The position numbers and the translations under genes are program-made. DNA of 62,316 bases, from IMG/VR virus record IMGVR_UViG_3300025585_000044, positions 1-62,316 of that record, one strand, 5' to 3'. Of this stretch, positions 24,938 through 31,685 are shown piece after piece (the stretch's first letter is position 1; each line of letters begins with the position of its first letter). This stretch comes from a virus. Below the pieces are notes generated by a model, which was given only the letters and a program-made list of their open reading frames with translations, was not told the DNA's origin and ran no database searches.

Positions 24938-25252
24938 ATGACCGCTTCCAACATCGCCCCGCTCGCCGACGCCTACGCCCTCCTCAAGTTCGAGCAGGAG
25001 AAGATCACCGCCCGCGTTGACGCCGCCCGCAAGGAGCTGCTCGACGCCGCCGGCGACGACGCCGAGGTTTACGGCGACGCGTGCATCGTCGCCATCGACA
25101 CCAAGGCTGGCGCCCGCACGCTCGACAAGGACGCCGCCCTGAACCTGCTGCGCCAGCTCGGCGCCACAGAGGACCAGATCGCCGCCCTCACCAAGGTCGG
25201 CAAGCCCACCAAGGCGCTGCGCGTCAAGCCGCTGCTCGCCAACGTTGCGTAA
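24938..25252 (+). CDS. Small acidic/Ala-rich early protein
   Basis: 104 residues starting MTASNIAPLADAYALLKFEQEKITARVDAARKELLDAAG; ATG 24938 has GGAG six bases upstream. N-terminal helical hairpin, then a small mixed domain with TLDKDAALNLLRQLGATEDQIAALTKVGKPTKALRVKPL. First gene under P3, so probably abundant early. Resembles small phage proteins of unknown role; not recognised further. Confidence 0.7.
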   Translation: MTASNIAPLADAYALLKFEQEKITARVDAARKELLDAAGDDAEVYGDACIVAIDTKAGARTLDKDAALNLLRQLGATEDQIAALTKVGKPTKALRVKPLLANVA

Positions 25253-25306
25253 GGTCGAAACGGGGCCCCGGCCCCGTCAGCCCGTAAGGCGGGCTCTGAT
25301 GAGACC

Positions 25307-25465
25307 ATGATGGAGATTAAAGTGGAAGAGATCGTCTACAGCGAAGGCCACTATGCCTACAAGGACTGCGTCCGTTGCTCGGACAATCCTTACGTCGGCG
25401 TCAGCGAAAAGCTGGCGAGGATATGGGAAGACGCGTGGTGGGACACGTTTTACGAGGATCAATGA
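25307..25465 (+). CDS. Small acidic protein with CxxC (52 aa)
   Basis: A 52-residue frame MMEIKVEEIVYSEGHYAYKD followed by a C-x-x-C pair and ending WEDAWWDTFYEDQ. It fills the gap between two genes, is aromatic and acidic, and is preceded by an AGCCCG/CGGGCT hairpin (25279-25295). Acidic mimics of this size are common among host-takeover proteins, but that is only a guess. Confidence 0.6.
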   Translation: MMEIKVEEIVYSEGHYAYKDCVRCSDNPYVGVSEKLARIWEDAWWDTFYEDQ

Positions 25466-25502
25466 TCCTTCTTCAAAATGCCTGTAACATGGAGACAGAA
25501 AC

Positions 25503-26096
25503 ATGCCTGCAATAGACATCAATCTTCTGAAGGCGGCGGCGACCGTCTGCGGCAAGGAAGAAACCAGATATTATTTGAACGGGGTCTGCGTGGATGCGCG
25601 CGTCGACGACATCACATGCGTCGCAACCGACGGCCACCGCATCGCCGCCTTCAATGACAAGGCGACGTGGGACGAAGGCGAGGAGCCGACGCCCTTTGTG
25701 ATCATCATCCCCTCGGAGATCGTGGCGGAGATCAAAATATTCAAACCCGTCCCATATGGGACAATCACGCCGGCCGCTGACGGCAAGTATCTGCTGCAGT
25801 ATTGCGGCCGGGATTACCTGTTCCGCCCGATTGATGCGACGTTCCCGGACTGGCGCCGCATCATCCCGAACGGGGTCAACGGCGAGACAGCGCAATTCAA
25901 CCCGCGGTATCTCGCCGACTTCGGCAAGATCGCGAAGGCGCTGGGGGACAAGGAGGGGCGCGTTTGCGTCTACCACAACGGCCTTAGTCCGGCTCCCGTC
26001 TACTTCCCCGGCGTCGACGGCGTCAGCTACGTGTGCGCCGTAATGCCCCACCGCCTGAGCGCGCCTGAATATGAACGCCCTGATTGGACGAAATAA
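25503..26096 (+). CDS. Sliding-clamp-like (DNA polymerase III beta-like) protein
   Basis: 197 residues, about half the length of bacterial beta clamp (~370). Recognisable elements: VDDITCVATDGHRIAAF, equivalent to the beta-clamp 'L-x-x-x-A-T-D-x-x-R-L' strand-helix; FVIIIPSEIVAEI; YLFRPIDATFPDWRRIIP, equivalent to 'R-x-I-(D/E)-G-x-F-P-(D/N)-(W/Y)-x-x-V-(I/L)-P'; and a terminal VDGVSYVCAVMPHR, equivalent to the 'Y-V-V-M-P-M-R-L' end. It would therefore supply roughly two of the three clamp domains and might form a higher-order ring. No polymerase gene is present, so it probably serves a host polymerase. Confidence 0.8.
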   Translation: MPAIDINLLKAAATVCGKEETRYYLNGVCVDARVDDITCVATDGHRIAAFNDKATWDEGEEPTPFVIIIPSEIVAEIKIFKPVPYGTITPAADGKYLLQYCGRDYLFRPIDATFPDWRRIIPNGVNGETAQFNPRYLADFGKIAKALGDKEGRVCVYHNGLSPAPVYFPGVDGVSYVCAVMPHRLSAPEYERPDWTK

Positions 26097-26110
26097 GAGG
26101 AGAAGTCATC

Positions 26111-26362
26111 ATGAGCAGCATTAAAAATATCGATGTTCTGGTGCACGCAGAGGCGTGGTCATCGATCTGGTTCTTTGAACCCGTCACCCCCGAGGCTGAA
26201 GAGTTTTTTGCCGAAAACGTCATTGCCGAGGGGTGGCAGTATCGCGGCAAGTCAATTGCCGTAGATTGCCGCGAGGGGGAGCATCTCGCGATATGGCTTT
26301 GCAAAAACGGGTATCATCTGTTTAATCCGCGATACGGGGAGCATAAGCAAAATGCCAATTAA
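26111..26362 (+). CDS. Hypothetical early protein
   Basis: 83 residues from MSSIKNIDVLVHAEAWSSIW (ATG 26111, strong GAGGAG). Aromatic-rich, alpha/beta. A short WFFEPVTPEAEEFF segment and GEHLAIWLCKNGYHL end suggest a compact fold. Overlaps the next gene by 11 bases. Not recognised. Confidence 0.65.
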   Translation: MSSIKNIDVLVHAEAWSSIWFFEPVTPEAEEFFAENVIAEGWQYRGKSIAVDCREGEHLAIWLCKNGYHLFNPRYGEHKQNAN

Positions 26363-26594
26363 TGTCGACTGGAACGCAACGGCATACTTTCCGCCGCAGG
26401 AGCCGGATCGCCCCGAAATCACCGCCGGGCAAAGATATGAGATGGCGGATGAATTGTTTGCCTCAATTGACAAAACGCTGAAGCGCCGCGGGGTGTCGAT
26501 AGTCCCCGGATCAGTGCATGAAGCAAGGGTGATGGAACTTGTGTTCGGCATTTTGGCGATGGTCACCACAATACAACGCCATGGGGGAGCATGA
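26352..26594 (+). CDS. Hypothetical early protein
   Basis: 80 residues, MPINVDWNATAYFPPQEPDR...; helical second half with MELVFGILAMVTTIQRHGGA. Start ATG 26352 within the end of the preceding gene; the stop overlaps the next start (ATGA). Not recognised. Confidence 0.6.
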   Translation: MPINVDWNATAYFPPQEPDRPEITAGQRYEMADELFASIDKTLKRRGVSIVPGSVHEARVMELVFGILAMVTTIQRHGGA

Positions 26595-26704
26595 TGGCTA
26601 TGGTTCTTGCTACGCTACTGGTCACCGTCGGCTTTCTGGTCGGCGGGGGCCTCATCGCCTTCATCATTGTTTGGGCCGTCATAAAAGCGGGAGACAGAAA
26701 ATGA
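26591..26704 (+). CDS. Single-pass small membrane protein (37 aa)
   Basis: 37 residues; LATLLVTVGFLVGGGLIAFI plus IVWAV forms one Gly-containing transmembrane helix, followed by a short basic tail IKAGDRK. Linked on both sides by ATGA overlaps, which strongly supports it. Acts at the inner membrane; role unknown. Confidence 0.7.
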   Translation: MMAMVLATLLVTVGFLVGGGLIAFIIVWAVIKAGDRK

Positions 26705-26967
26705 GCGCCGTTTATCCATGGGCTAAATTTTACTCTGAAGAGGATTGCCGCCTCGATCCATGCTGGGAGGTCAACCCGGTGTTGTGGGGCGTTTTTTGCC
26801 GGCTATCAAAACGCGACCCGGCGTCAACGTCGCCAAACTGGACGGAGCTCGATTGCGCCAGATACGTTCACGAGAAGCTGAGACGCGTGGAGGGCGTAAT
26901 AGAAAGCCGCAGGCAATTTGACGCCGAGGCGCCGGCACGTGTGACGCGCAGATTGCTGCCGGTGTAA
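26701..26967 (+). CDS. Hypothetical protein
   Basis: 88 residues from MSAVYPWAKFYSEEDCRLDP (ATG 26701, ATGA overlap). Trp/Cys-containing N-terminal half and a basic helical C-terminal half (ARYVHEKLRRVEGVIESRRQF). Function unknown. Confidence 0.6.
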   Translation: MSAVYPWAKFYSEEDCRLDPCWEVNPVLWGVFCRLSKRDPASTSPNWTELDCARYVHEKLRRVEGVIESRRQFDAEAPARVTRRLLPV

Positions 26968-26969
26968 TC

Positions 26970-27212
26970 ATGCAGCCAATAATGCTTAAACAAAGCATGT
27001 CGGAGCTTGGCCTGTCCAACAGGGATCTTGCGACAATATGCGGGAAGACAGAGCGGCAGGTCACTTCATGGCTGTGCGGCACGCACCCGGTTCCAAGGCT
27101 GGTGGCCGTTCTGGTGCACGGCCTCCGGGAAGACCAGATTGACAGAGACTGGTTGCTGGAAGTTGTTTGCATGGAATTGCGGGCGGAGGCAGATGAAAAT
27201 ACGTCCGCATAA
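26970..27212 (+). CDS. Small XRE-like helix-turn-helix protein
   Basis: 80 residues. LKQSMSELGLSNRDLATICGKTERQVTSWLCGTHPVPRLVAVLVHGL has the XRE/Cro pattern: helix, L-x-x-x-x-LA, turn, recognition helix ER-x-V-x-x-W. Last gene of the P3 unit and a candidate regulator of the operators in P2 and P3. Ends just before a bidirectional terminator. Confidence 0.7.
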   Translation: MQPIMLKQSMSELGLSNRDLATICGKTERQVTSWLCGTHPVPRLVAVLVHGLREDQIDRDWLLEVVCMELRAEADENTSA

Positions 27213-27217
27213 AAAGA

Positions 27218-27240
27218 GGGCCCCGCAAGGGGCCCTTTTT
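27218..27240. terminator. Bidirectional terminator between convergent units
   Basis: GGGCCCC-GCAA-GGGGCCC flanked by AAAAAGA on the left and TTTTT on the right. It separates the rightward early block (ending 27212) from the leftward block (ending 27242). Confidence 0.92.
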
Positions 27241-27241
27241 G

Positions 27242-27574
27242 TTACAGCGGGTCGAAGCGAACATACTCCCGCGTCAGCCTCGCGTGGCTGCTTCGCTGCG
27301 TCATCGGCCTCACTTTGCCGGTCCATTGCAGCCAATTTTTATTTTTAACGGCATACATGATCACGGCGCCCCACGCATTGGGGTGGCCGGGATTTGGCAG
27401 GCCGTCCTCCACTGCCAGCCGGCGGATGTCCTCGCCCGTGCCGACCCAGCCCTGGGGCAGCCGGTTCTCGATGAAGTCCAGAACATGTGTGCGCCAGATG
27501 GCGTTTTTATTCAGGACGGCGTCGAGGGCGTCATCCCTCGCCTGCCGCCCGATTGTTGCGTCGTCAGTCATCAA
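27242..27574 (-). CDS. Conserved phage hypothetical protein
   Basis: 110 residues; the region HVLDFIENRLPQGWVGTGEDIRRLAVEDGLPNPGHPNAWGAVIMYAVKNK has a winged-helix-like rhythm and I recall similar phage proteins near methyltransferases, without a function. C-terminus basic (SSHARLTREYVRF). Last gene of the leftward methylation unit. Confidence 0.65.
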   Translation of the reverse strand: MMTDDATIGRQARDDALDAVLNKNAIWRTHVLDFIENRLPQGWVGTGEDIRRLAVEDGLPNPGHPNAWGAVIMYAVKNKNWLQWTGKVRPMTQRSSHARLTREYVRFDPL

Positions 27575-27589
27575 GCAATCCTTGACTAC

Positions 27590-28264
27590 TCAGAATGGAA
27601 CGCTGTCGTCTTCAAAATTCATGACGTCGTCAATCGGGGCCCTGACGTCAAAGATGCCGTGCGTGTCGATCCCCTCCATTGCGGCGAACGGGTCCTTGAT
27701 GGCTCCGGCCGTCCTGGCCACTGTGGCCCCCGGAAACGCCTCCTTGATCGCGCAAACGTCGGAGAGGTAGGGTAGTAGCTTGCCTATCTCTTCAAGGTCA
27801 TAGACGACCACGTAGCGCCCGTCTGCGGCCACAAACTGAAGCGCCTCCGGCTCGCGGACAATGGCCGCCACCCGGCCGTCGTCAAGGGTGACCTCCCAGA
27901 CGCTCGGGTGGATTGGTTTCTTGCCGGCTATGGAGGCGAGCTCGTCGCATCTCCGGAGCGCCTTGACCATCATGCCGGCTTCGCGCCTGAGGTCCTCCAG
28001 CTGGCCCTCCCACAGAGCCTGCAAATAGAGATACCTTTGCCGGTCGTATTTCTCCCGGATGTCCGGGTCGACAGCCAGCCGCAAACGCCCCCGCCCCCAC
28101 TTGCGGTCCATCTCAAGGGTGACGAGATCCACCTCGTCGACCCACTCCTGTCCGGCGAGATACATGCCGGCGGTCTGCTGCCACGGGATAGTCGGGCGGG
28201 TGGAGGAGGCGAAGCCTTTTTCGGCCGCCGGCTTCTGCTTTGATCTGTAACGTCCTGGCGCCAT
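27590..28264 (-). CDS. Hypothetical phage protein
   Basis: 224 residues. N-terminal Pro/Arg segment, then WVDEVDLVTLEMDRKWGRGRLRLAVDPDIREKYDRQRYLYLQALWEGQLEDLRREAGMMVKALRRCDELA, a long helical region, then VWEVTLDDGRVAAIVREPEALQFVAADGRYVVVYDLEEI, beta-rich. Starts at ATG 28264 with GGAG. Not assigned; the methyltransferase neighbour suggests DNA modification or defence evasion. Confidence 0.65.
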   Translation of the reverse strand: MAPGRYRSKQKPAAEKGFASSTRPTIPWQQTAGMYLAGQEWVDEVDLVTLEMDRKWGRGRLRLAVDPDIREKYDRQRYLYLQALWEGQLEDLRREAGMMVKALRRCDELASIAGKKPIHPSVWEVTLDDGRVAAIVREPEALQFVAADGRYVVVYDLEEIGKLLPYLSDVCAIKEAFPGATVARTAGAIKDPFAAMEGIDTHGIFDVRAPIDDVMNFEDDSVPF

Positions 28265-28276
28265 GTCATGTTCTCC

Positions 28277-28312
28277 TTATGGGGATTATTCGCCTTTTAT
28301 GGGGATTATTCG
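28277..28312. repeat. 16-bp tandem direct repeat at the methyltransferase 3' end
   Basis: TTATGGGGATTATTCG occurs at 28277-28292 and 28297-28312, spanning the methyltransferase stop codon and the ribosome-site region of the next gene. Probably a slipped-strand duplication. Confidence 0.8.
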
Positions 28313-29289
28313 ATTATCTCCATCACTGCCTCAATCACCCTGGCCGCGAGCGGCGGGACAATCGCGTTACCGTAACCCCGCAGTCGTCCCACTCGGTTGG
28401 GAACCCCATCAACCAGCAGACGAACTCCGGATTTAACGCGCCTCTCTTTGCCGTCGGCTCCCCGTCGCCACTCCACGCCTCGCGACCAAGGAGAGAGTTC
28501 GTCGGCACGTTCGGGCAGTATTGACCGTCCTTCCCGTCCCGCGTCGTCGGCGTCGGCCATGTCTGGACGGCATGCCGAAGAGCAAATTGCAGATGTATGC
28601 CCTGCTTTTTCTTCTCCGCAGCCCTCTCCGTCCATCGCTCTATCGTTTCCGAATTGTTGTGCAGATGATCTGATGATGTCGGCGTCGGCCACGTCGCCGC
28701 TTCCCTCGCATGAATTGGCAGGTGGCTGTTCCCGCCGCCCTTCGTCTTCGTCGTGCGCCCGCCCTCTCCGTCCGAGGCTTTCGGCGTCGGCCAATGCGAC
28801 CCAGTAGAGCCGCTGCCTGATGTGCGGCGCCCCGACGCCCGCTGCGCACAGATCGGCTCCCGCCCCGGCATATCCCACTCCTTCCAGATCAGCGAACACT
28901 CCGGAGAGCCATTCTCGCCCAGCGCGCGACGCAACCTGCTCGCCAATGACGATTGCAGGTTTGCACTCGCGGATAAGCCGGTAAAACTCTGGCCAGAGAT
29001 GCCGCTCGTCGGCTGTTCCCTTGCCGCGCCCGGCGACGCTGAACGGCTGGCAGGGACAGGAGCCGGTCCAAACAGGTCTGTCGTCGGGCCAGCCGGCGAG
29101 CTGGAGGGCCCTGCTCCACCCGGCGACGCCTGCGAAGAAGTGACACTGGTCAAACCCCCTGAGGTCTTCGGGCCGCACGTCAACGATTGATCGCTCATCT
29201 ACCTCTCCATCCGGTATGCGCCCCGCCTTGATCAGATTGCGTAGCCATTGCGCGGGGTATGGTTCTATTTCGTTGTAATATACAGGCAT
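28306..29289 (-). CDS. C5-cytosine DNA methyltransferase
   Basis: 327 residues, start at MPVYYNEIEPYPAQW (ATG 29289, AGAGAG upstream). Motifs: I FFAGVAGWSRALQLAG; IV GSCPCQPFSVAGRG with the catalytic Cys in PCQ; VI GEQV instead of the usual ENV; VIII RQRLYWVALAD; X GYGNAIVPPLAARV. The variable target-recognition region contains DVADAD/MADADDAGREGR repeats. It would methylate cytosines in phage DNA, probably against restriction. The Gln in motif VI should be noted when judging activity. A second frame is coding within the same DNA. Confidence 0.88.
   Translation of the reverse strand: MPVYYNEIEPYPAQWLRNLIKAGRIPDGEVDERSIVDVRPEDLRGFDQCHFFAGVAGWSRALQLAGWPDDRPVWTGSCPCQPFSVAGRGKGTADERHLWPEFYRLIRECKPAIVIGEQVASRAGREWLSGVFADLEGVGYAGAGADLCAAGVGAPHIRQRLYWVALADAESLGRRGRAHDEDEGRREQPPANSCEGSGDVADADIIRSSAQQFGNDRAMDGEGCGEEKAGHTSAICSSACRPDMADADDAGREGRSILPERADELSPWSRGVEWRRGADGKERRVKSGVRLLVDGVPNRVGRLRGYGNAIVPPLAARVIEAVMEIIE
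28335..29198 (-). CDS. Gene nested out of frame in the methyltransferase (WPTPT-repeat protein)
   Basis: 287 residues in the +1 frame relative to the methyltransferase, wholly inside it. An independent GGAGAGG ribosome site lies three bases before ATG 29198. The protein has features of a known phage family usually found beside C5 methyltransferases: a Ser-rich N-terminus with W-K-E-W, RRTSGSGSTGSHWPTPKASDGEGG, WPTPTSSDH and WPTPTTRDGKDG repeats, and the closing LNPEFVCWLMGFPTEW. The DNA that gives ADAD in one frame gives PTPT in the other. Function unknown; it may assist or modify methyltransferase recognition. Confidence 0.65.
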   Translation of the reverse strand: MSDQSLTCGPKTSGGLTSVTSSQASPGGAGPSSSPAGPTTDLFGPAPVPASRSASPGAAREQPTSGISGQSFTGLSASANLQSSLASRLRRALGENGSPECSLIWKEWDMPGREPICAQRASGRRTSGSGSTGSHWPTPKASDGEGGRTTKTKGGGNSHLPIHAREAATWPTPTSSDHLHNNSETIERWTERAAEKKKQGIHLQFALRHAVQTWPTPTTRDGKDGQYCPNVPTNSLLGREAWSGDGEPTAKRGALNPEFVCWLMGFPTEWDDCGVTVTRLSRRSRPG

Positions 29290-29302
29290 AAGATTGCTCT
29301 CT

Positions 29303-29719
29303 CTAATTGCACAACGGAACGCCAAGCCTGTTTAGATCAAGGCCCGAAAGCTTTGTCCAGCGCGTCGTCGCTAAAGCCCCACGATTGTCAAGATAATCCA
29401 CAACAGCAGGATAGCGTAAGCCATAGGCTCGGCGTAAAACAGCATTCCCTTCATTGCTAATTTCCTTAGTGACCGGATGATGCGCCCCATGAAACCACCA
29501 CTGGCTGTTTTGTTTGACGCATGTCGCATGAGCGAGGCTCATTGTTCCGGCGGAATGATAACTCCGACCCTGAGCAGGGCGCGGCTGGTCGAGCTTCAGC
29601 GCCTGCCAACAATTCCTCGGATCTCCGCCATGCGCCGCCGTGCATCCATAATTAGAGCCGGGCAATTGAACGGAACAAGCTGACAAAGCGATAGCGCACA
29701 TCAATGCGGAATATCTCAT
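29303..29719 (-). CDS. Putative lipoprotein
   Basis: 138 residues from MRYSALMCAIALSACSVQLPG (ATG 29719, AGGAAGG upstream). LSAC is a lipobox at residues 12-15, so the mature protein should be membrane-anchored at its Cys. The rest contains further Cys residues and a basic C-terminus. A phage lipoprotein made early could act in surface exclusion, but this is inference. Overlaps the 29652-29825 gene by 68 bases. Confidence 0.65.
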   Translation of the reverse strand: MRYSALMCAIALSACSVQLPGSNYGCTAAHGGDPRNCWQALKLDQPRPAQGRSYHSAGTMSLAHATCVKQNSQWWFHGAHHPVTKEISNEGNAVLRRAYGLRYPAVVDYLDNRGALATTRWTKLSGLDLNRLGVPLCN

Positions 29720-29825
29720 CGAAGCCTTCCTCTTCCCATTCAGCAAGTTTCCAACCCGCCCATCCGCCCAAAGCCCAGCATGGAGCCACGAAAAACCAAA
29801 ATTCAGAATCTGTAAAAATGTCCAT
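29652..29825 (-). CDS. Small Trp-rich membrane-associated protein (57 aa)
   Basis: 57 residues starting MDIFTDSEFWFFVAPCWALG, with a hydrophobic Trp-rich N-terminal helix and a charged tail (AEWEEEGFDEIFRIDVRYR). GAGG lies five bases before ATG 29825. Overlaps the lipoprotein start in another frame. Function unknown. Confidence 0.65.
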   Translation of the reverse strand: MDIFTDSEFWFFVAPCWALGGWAGWKLAEWEEEGFDEIFRIDVRYRFVSLFRSIARL

Positions 29826-29832
29826 GACTGCC

Positions 29833-29976
29833 TCATTTCATGTTGCAGGAATAGCCCATTCCGCCAATCACGCTTGATCGTATCTCGCGAGCGGCGCGTT
29901 CGCATGTCGATTGAGATGAATGCTCCTGAGTGATAACTCCTGCGCCATATATCCAGAGGGTGAGGATCCATGTCAT
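29833..29976 (-). CDS. Small secreted or membrane protein (47 aa)
   Basis: 47 residues; MTWILTLWIYGAGVITQEHS is a short hydrophobic leader followed by a two-Cys mature part (STCERAAREI...MGYSCNMK), likely a disulphide-bonded periplasmic peptide. Starts by an ATGA overlap with the upstream coiled-coil gene. Confidence 0.65.
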   Translation of the reverse strand: MTWILTLWIYGAGVITQEHSSQSTCERAAREIRSSVIGGMGYSCNMK

Positions 29977-30350
29977 TTTGGCTTCCTTTTTGCGGATTTT
30001 GCGGCTTTGGCTTTCAAAGTTTCGTTTTCTTTTTTCAAAAAATTATTTGCTGCTTCCAGCCTTTCTCTTTCTGCATACAATTCGTTTGTGCGTCTCCGAT
30101 TGTCTACCTCCCTTATTTCCATAATTCCGTATGCTTTCTGGCAATCAGAAAGACGACGAACAAGCTCTTTGTTTTCTTCCAGAACTCGAACAAGGAATGG
30201 ATAAAGCTCATTTCCTTTGTCCGACTCGTTCAGAAGGCGCATCACAAATGGATAAAGCTCCTGCTTGTGAAGCAATTCATTGCGAGCTTTCTGATTGTCA
30301 TTTAACAGGGTCTCAAGGCCCTTTATTTTGAAAGATGCATCTTCGGTCAT
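29973..30350 (-). CDS. Coiled-coil protein with ELYPF repeats
   Basis: 125 residues. Two near repeats, KQELYPFVMRLLNESDKG and GNELYPFLVRVLEENKE, then a long Lys/Glu coiled coil ending AKAAKSAKRKPK. ATGA overlaps link it to both neighbours. Role unknown. Confidence 0.7.
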   Translation of the reverse strand: MTEDASFKIKGLETLLNDNQKARNELLHKQELYPFVMRLLNESDKGNELYPFLVRVLEENKELVRRLSDCQKAYGIMEIREVDNRRRTNELYAERERLEAANNFLKKENETLKAKAAKSAKRKPK

Positions 30351-30535
30351 TTTGTCTCCATTGCTTTCTCATAGATTTCCTGAAAATTCTCAAAATCAAA
30401 AAGCAATTTTCGGAGCCGCGCGTTCTCTTCGCGCAGGCGGGTGATTTCGTCGGCGGCTTCTACTTCAAGGTCTGAGGACAGGCATTTTTTGTGCAAATCA
30501 AAGCGCACAAGCCTGTCGCAGATGTCTTCACTCAT
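30347..30535 (-). CDS. Small coiled-coil protein
   Basis: 62 residues from MSEDICDRLVRFDLHKKCLS (ATG 30535). C-terminal leucine-zipper-like AADEITRLREENARLRKLLFDFENF. Part of the ATGA-linked chain; similar layout to Ea22-like neighbours. Confidence 0.65.
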   Translation of the reverse strand: MSEDICDRLVRFDLHKKCLSSDLEVEAADEITRLREENARLRKLLFDFENFQEIYEKAMETK

Positions 30536-30717
30536 CCTGTCCCTCCCGAATAGCGGCGCACCCACTTGTTGCCGAAGAAAACGAACTGCATCCAGCGCCA
30601 GAAGAAATTAGGCTCACGACCCTTAGTCGGCCGCAAGACTATCCCTTCCGCTCCTGTGCCAAATAGTTCGCAATGCCACTCCGACGGTTCTGGAATTTTA
30701 ATTTCGTGTTCAGTCAT
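30532..30717 (-). CDS. Small hypothetical protein
   Basis: 61 residues, MTEHEIKIPEPSEWHCELFGTG...; contains an aromatic run NFFWRWMQFVFFGNKWVRR. Short beta-rich protein, possibly membrane-peripheral. ATGA overlaps on both sides support it. Confidence 0.6.
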   Translation of the reverse strand: MTEHEIKIPEPSEWHCELFGTGAEGIVLRPTKGREPNFFWRWMQFVFFGNKWVRRYSGGTG

Positions 30718-31025
30718 TCCTTCCCTCCCTCTCGAATAGCGGCGCGGGCGCGGCGGATATCTCGTCTCAACACAAATACGTTTTCTGACTGGACGCCGTT
30801 TGCAACATCATCCCAATCAGGGTCAGAGCGAATGTCTTCCGCATATTCAACCCCCAAATCATCCGGATATAAGAACAGGGCTGAAAACGGCTCCAACGCC
30901 TCCCGCAGCCGCGCGTTTTCTGCGCGCAGGGCGTCACGCTCCAATTCAGCCGCTGTCCGCTCAAAGTCCAGCCGCGACATACGTTCGGTGACGGCGGCTA
31001 GTTCTTCGCGCTCGGCTTCAGTCAT
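30714..31025 (-). CDS. Ea22-like coiled-coil paralogue 1
   Basis: 103 residues from MTEAEREELAAVTERMSRLDF (ATG 31025). Coiled coil RDALRAENARLREALEPF, then an acidic middle and a tail RRDIRRARAAIREGGKE shared with the upstream paralogue. Related to lambdoid Ea22-like proteins by pattern. Function unknown. Confidence 0.65.
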   Translation of the reverse strand: MTEAEREELAAVTERMSRLDFERTAAELERDALRAENARLREALEPFSALFLYPDDLGVEYAEDIRSDPDWDDVANGVQSENVFVLRRDIRRARAAIREGGKE

Positions 31026-31389
31026 CCTTCCCTCCCTCTCGAATAGCGGCGCGGGCGGCGCGGGCATCCATCGCTAATTTGAACATCGGGCCATAGGCGT
31101 CAGCATATTCACCGCAAAAAATAGCTTCGGCTTCTTCAAGAGCATCATCATACAGTTTCAGCGCCGCCCTCAGTTCCGCGATGCGGGTGCGTAGTTTATC
31201 GTTTTCAACAAACAGATGGTCAGCTCGTGTCGCCTTACTTGATAACGCAATAGCCATCTCATCGGAGTGCTTAACAAAACCTTCAAGCCATTTCGCTTGC
31301 CTTTCAAGCGTGTCGGCGGCGGCTTCATCCAGATCAGTTTTATAATCAAGCCCGCGCAGCCGCTTCACCAGTTCGTCAACGTCAGTCAT
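31018..31389 (-). CDS. Ea22-like coiled-coil paralogue 2
   Basis: 123 residues. MTDVDELVKRLRGLDYKTDLDEAAADTLERQAKWLEGF is the standard N-terminal module; NDKLRTRIAELRAALKLYDD is the coiled-coil core; it ends ARAARAAIREGGKDD. Eight-base overlap with paralogue 1. Confidence 0.7.
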   Translation of the reverse strand: MTDVDELVKRLRGLDYKTDLDEAAADTLERQAKWLEGFVKHSDEMAIALSSKATRADHLFVENDKLRTRIAELRAALKLYDDALEEAEAIFCGEYADAYGPMFKLAMDARAARAAIREGGKDD

Positions 31390-31685
31390 CCCTTCTCTCC
31401 CTTCAGCGCGGCGCGGGCGGCTCTTAGGTCTCGCACCTGAATGTTGCAGCCGATGACTGCGCCATCTTCAGTCCAATCGGGGAGCCCGTCTGTGTGCTTC
31501 TCGTCAGTGAACGGTTTCAGCGCCGCCTTCAGTTCCGCGATGCGGGTGCGCAGGCTTTCAATCTCTCCGCGCGCCCACCACTCCATCGAATTTTTTGGAA
31601 ACGCGCTGTCCATAATTCGGCGCTCAATCTCTTCCGCCGACACTGCATCTTGGTAGGGGCCGTCATTTTCAAACTGGTCACTCAT
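31386..31685 (-). CDS. Ea22-like coiled-coil paralogue 3
   Basis: 99 residues from MSDQFENDGPYQDAVSAEEIE (ATG 31685). Shares ESLRTRIAELKAALKPF and RDLRAARAALKGEKG with its neighbours but has a different N-terminus, implying module exchange. ATGA overlaps on both sides. Confidence 0.7.
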   Translation of the reverse strand: MSDQFENDGPYQDAVSAEEIERRIMDSAFPKNSMEWWARGEIESLRTRIAELKAALKPFTDEKHTDGLPDWTEDGAVIGCNIQVRDLRAARAALKGEKG

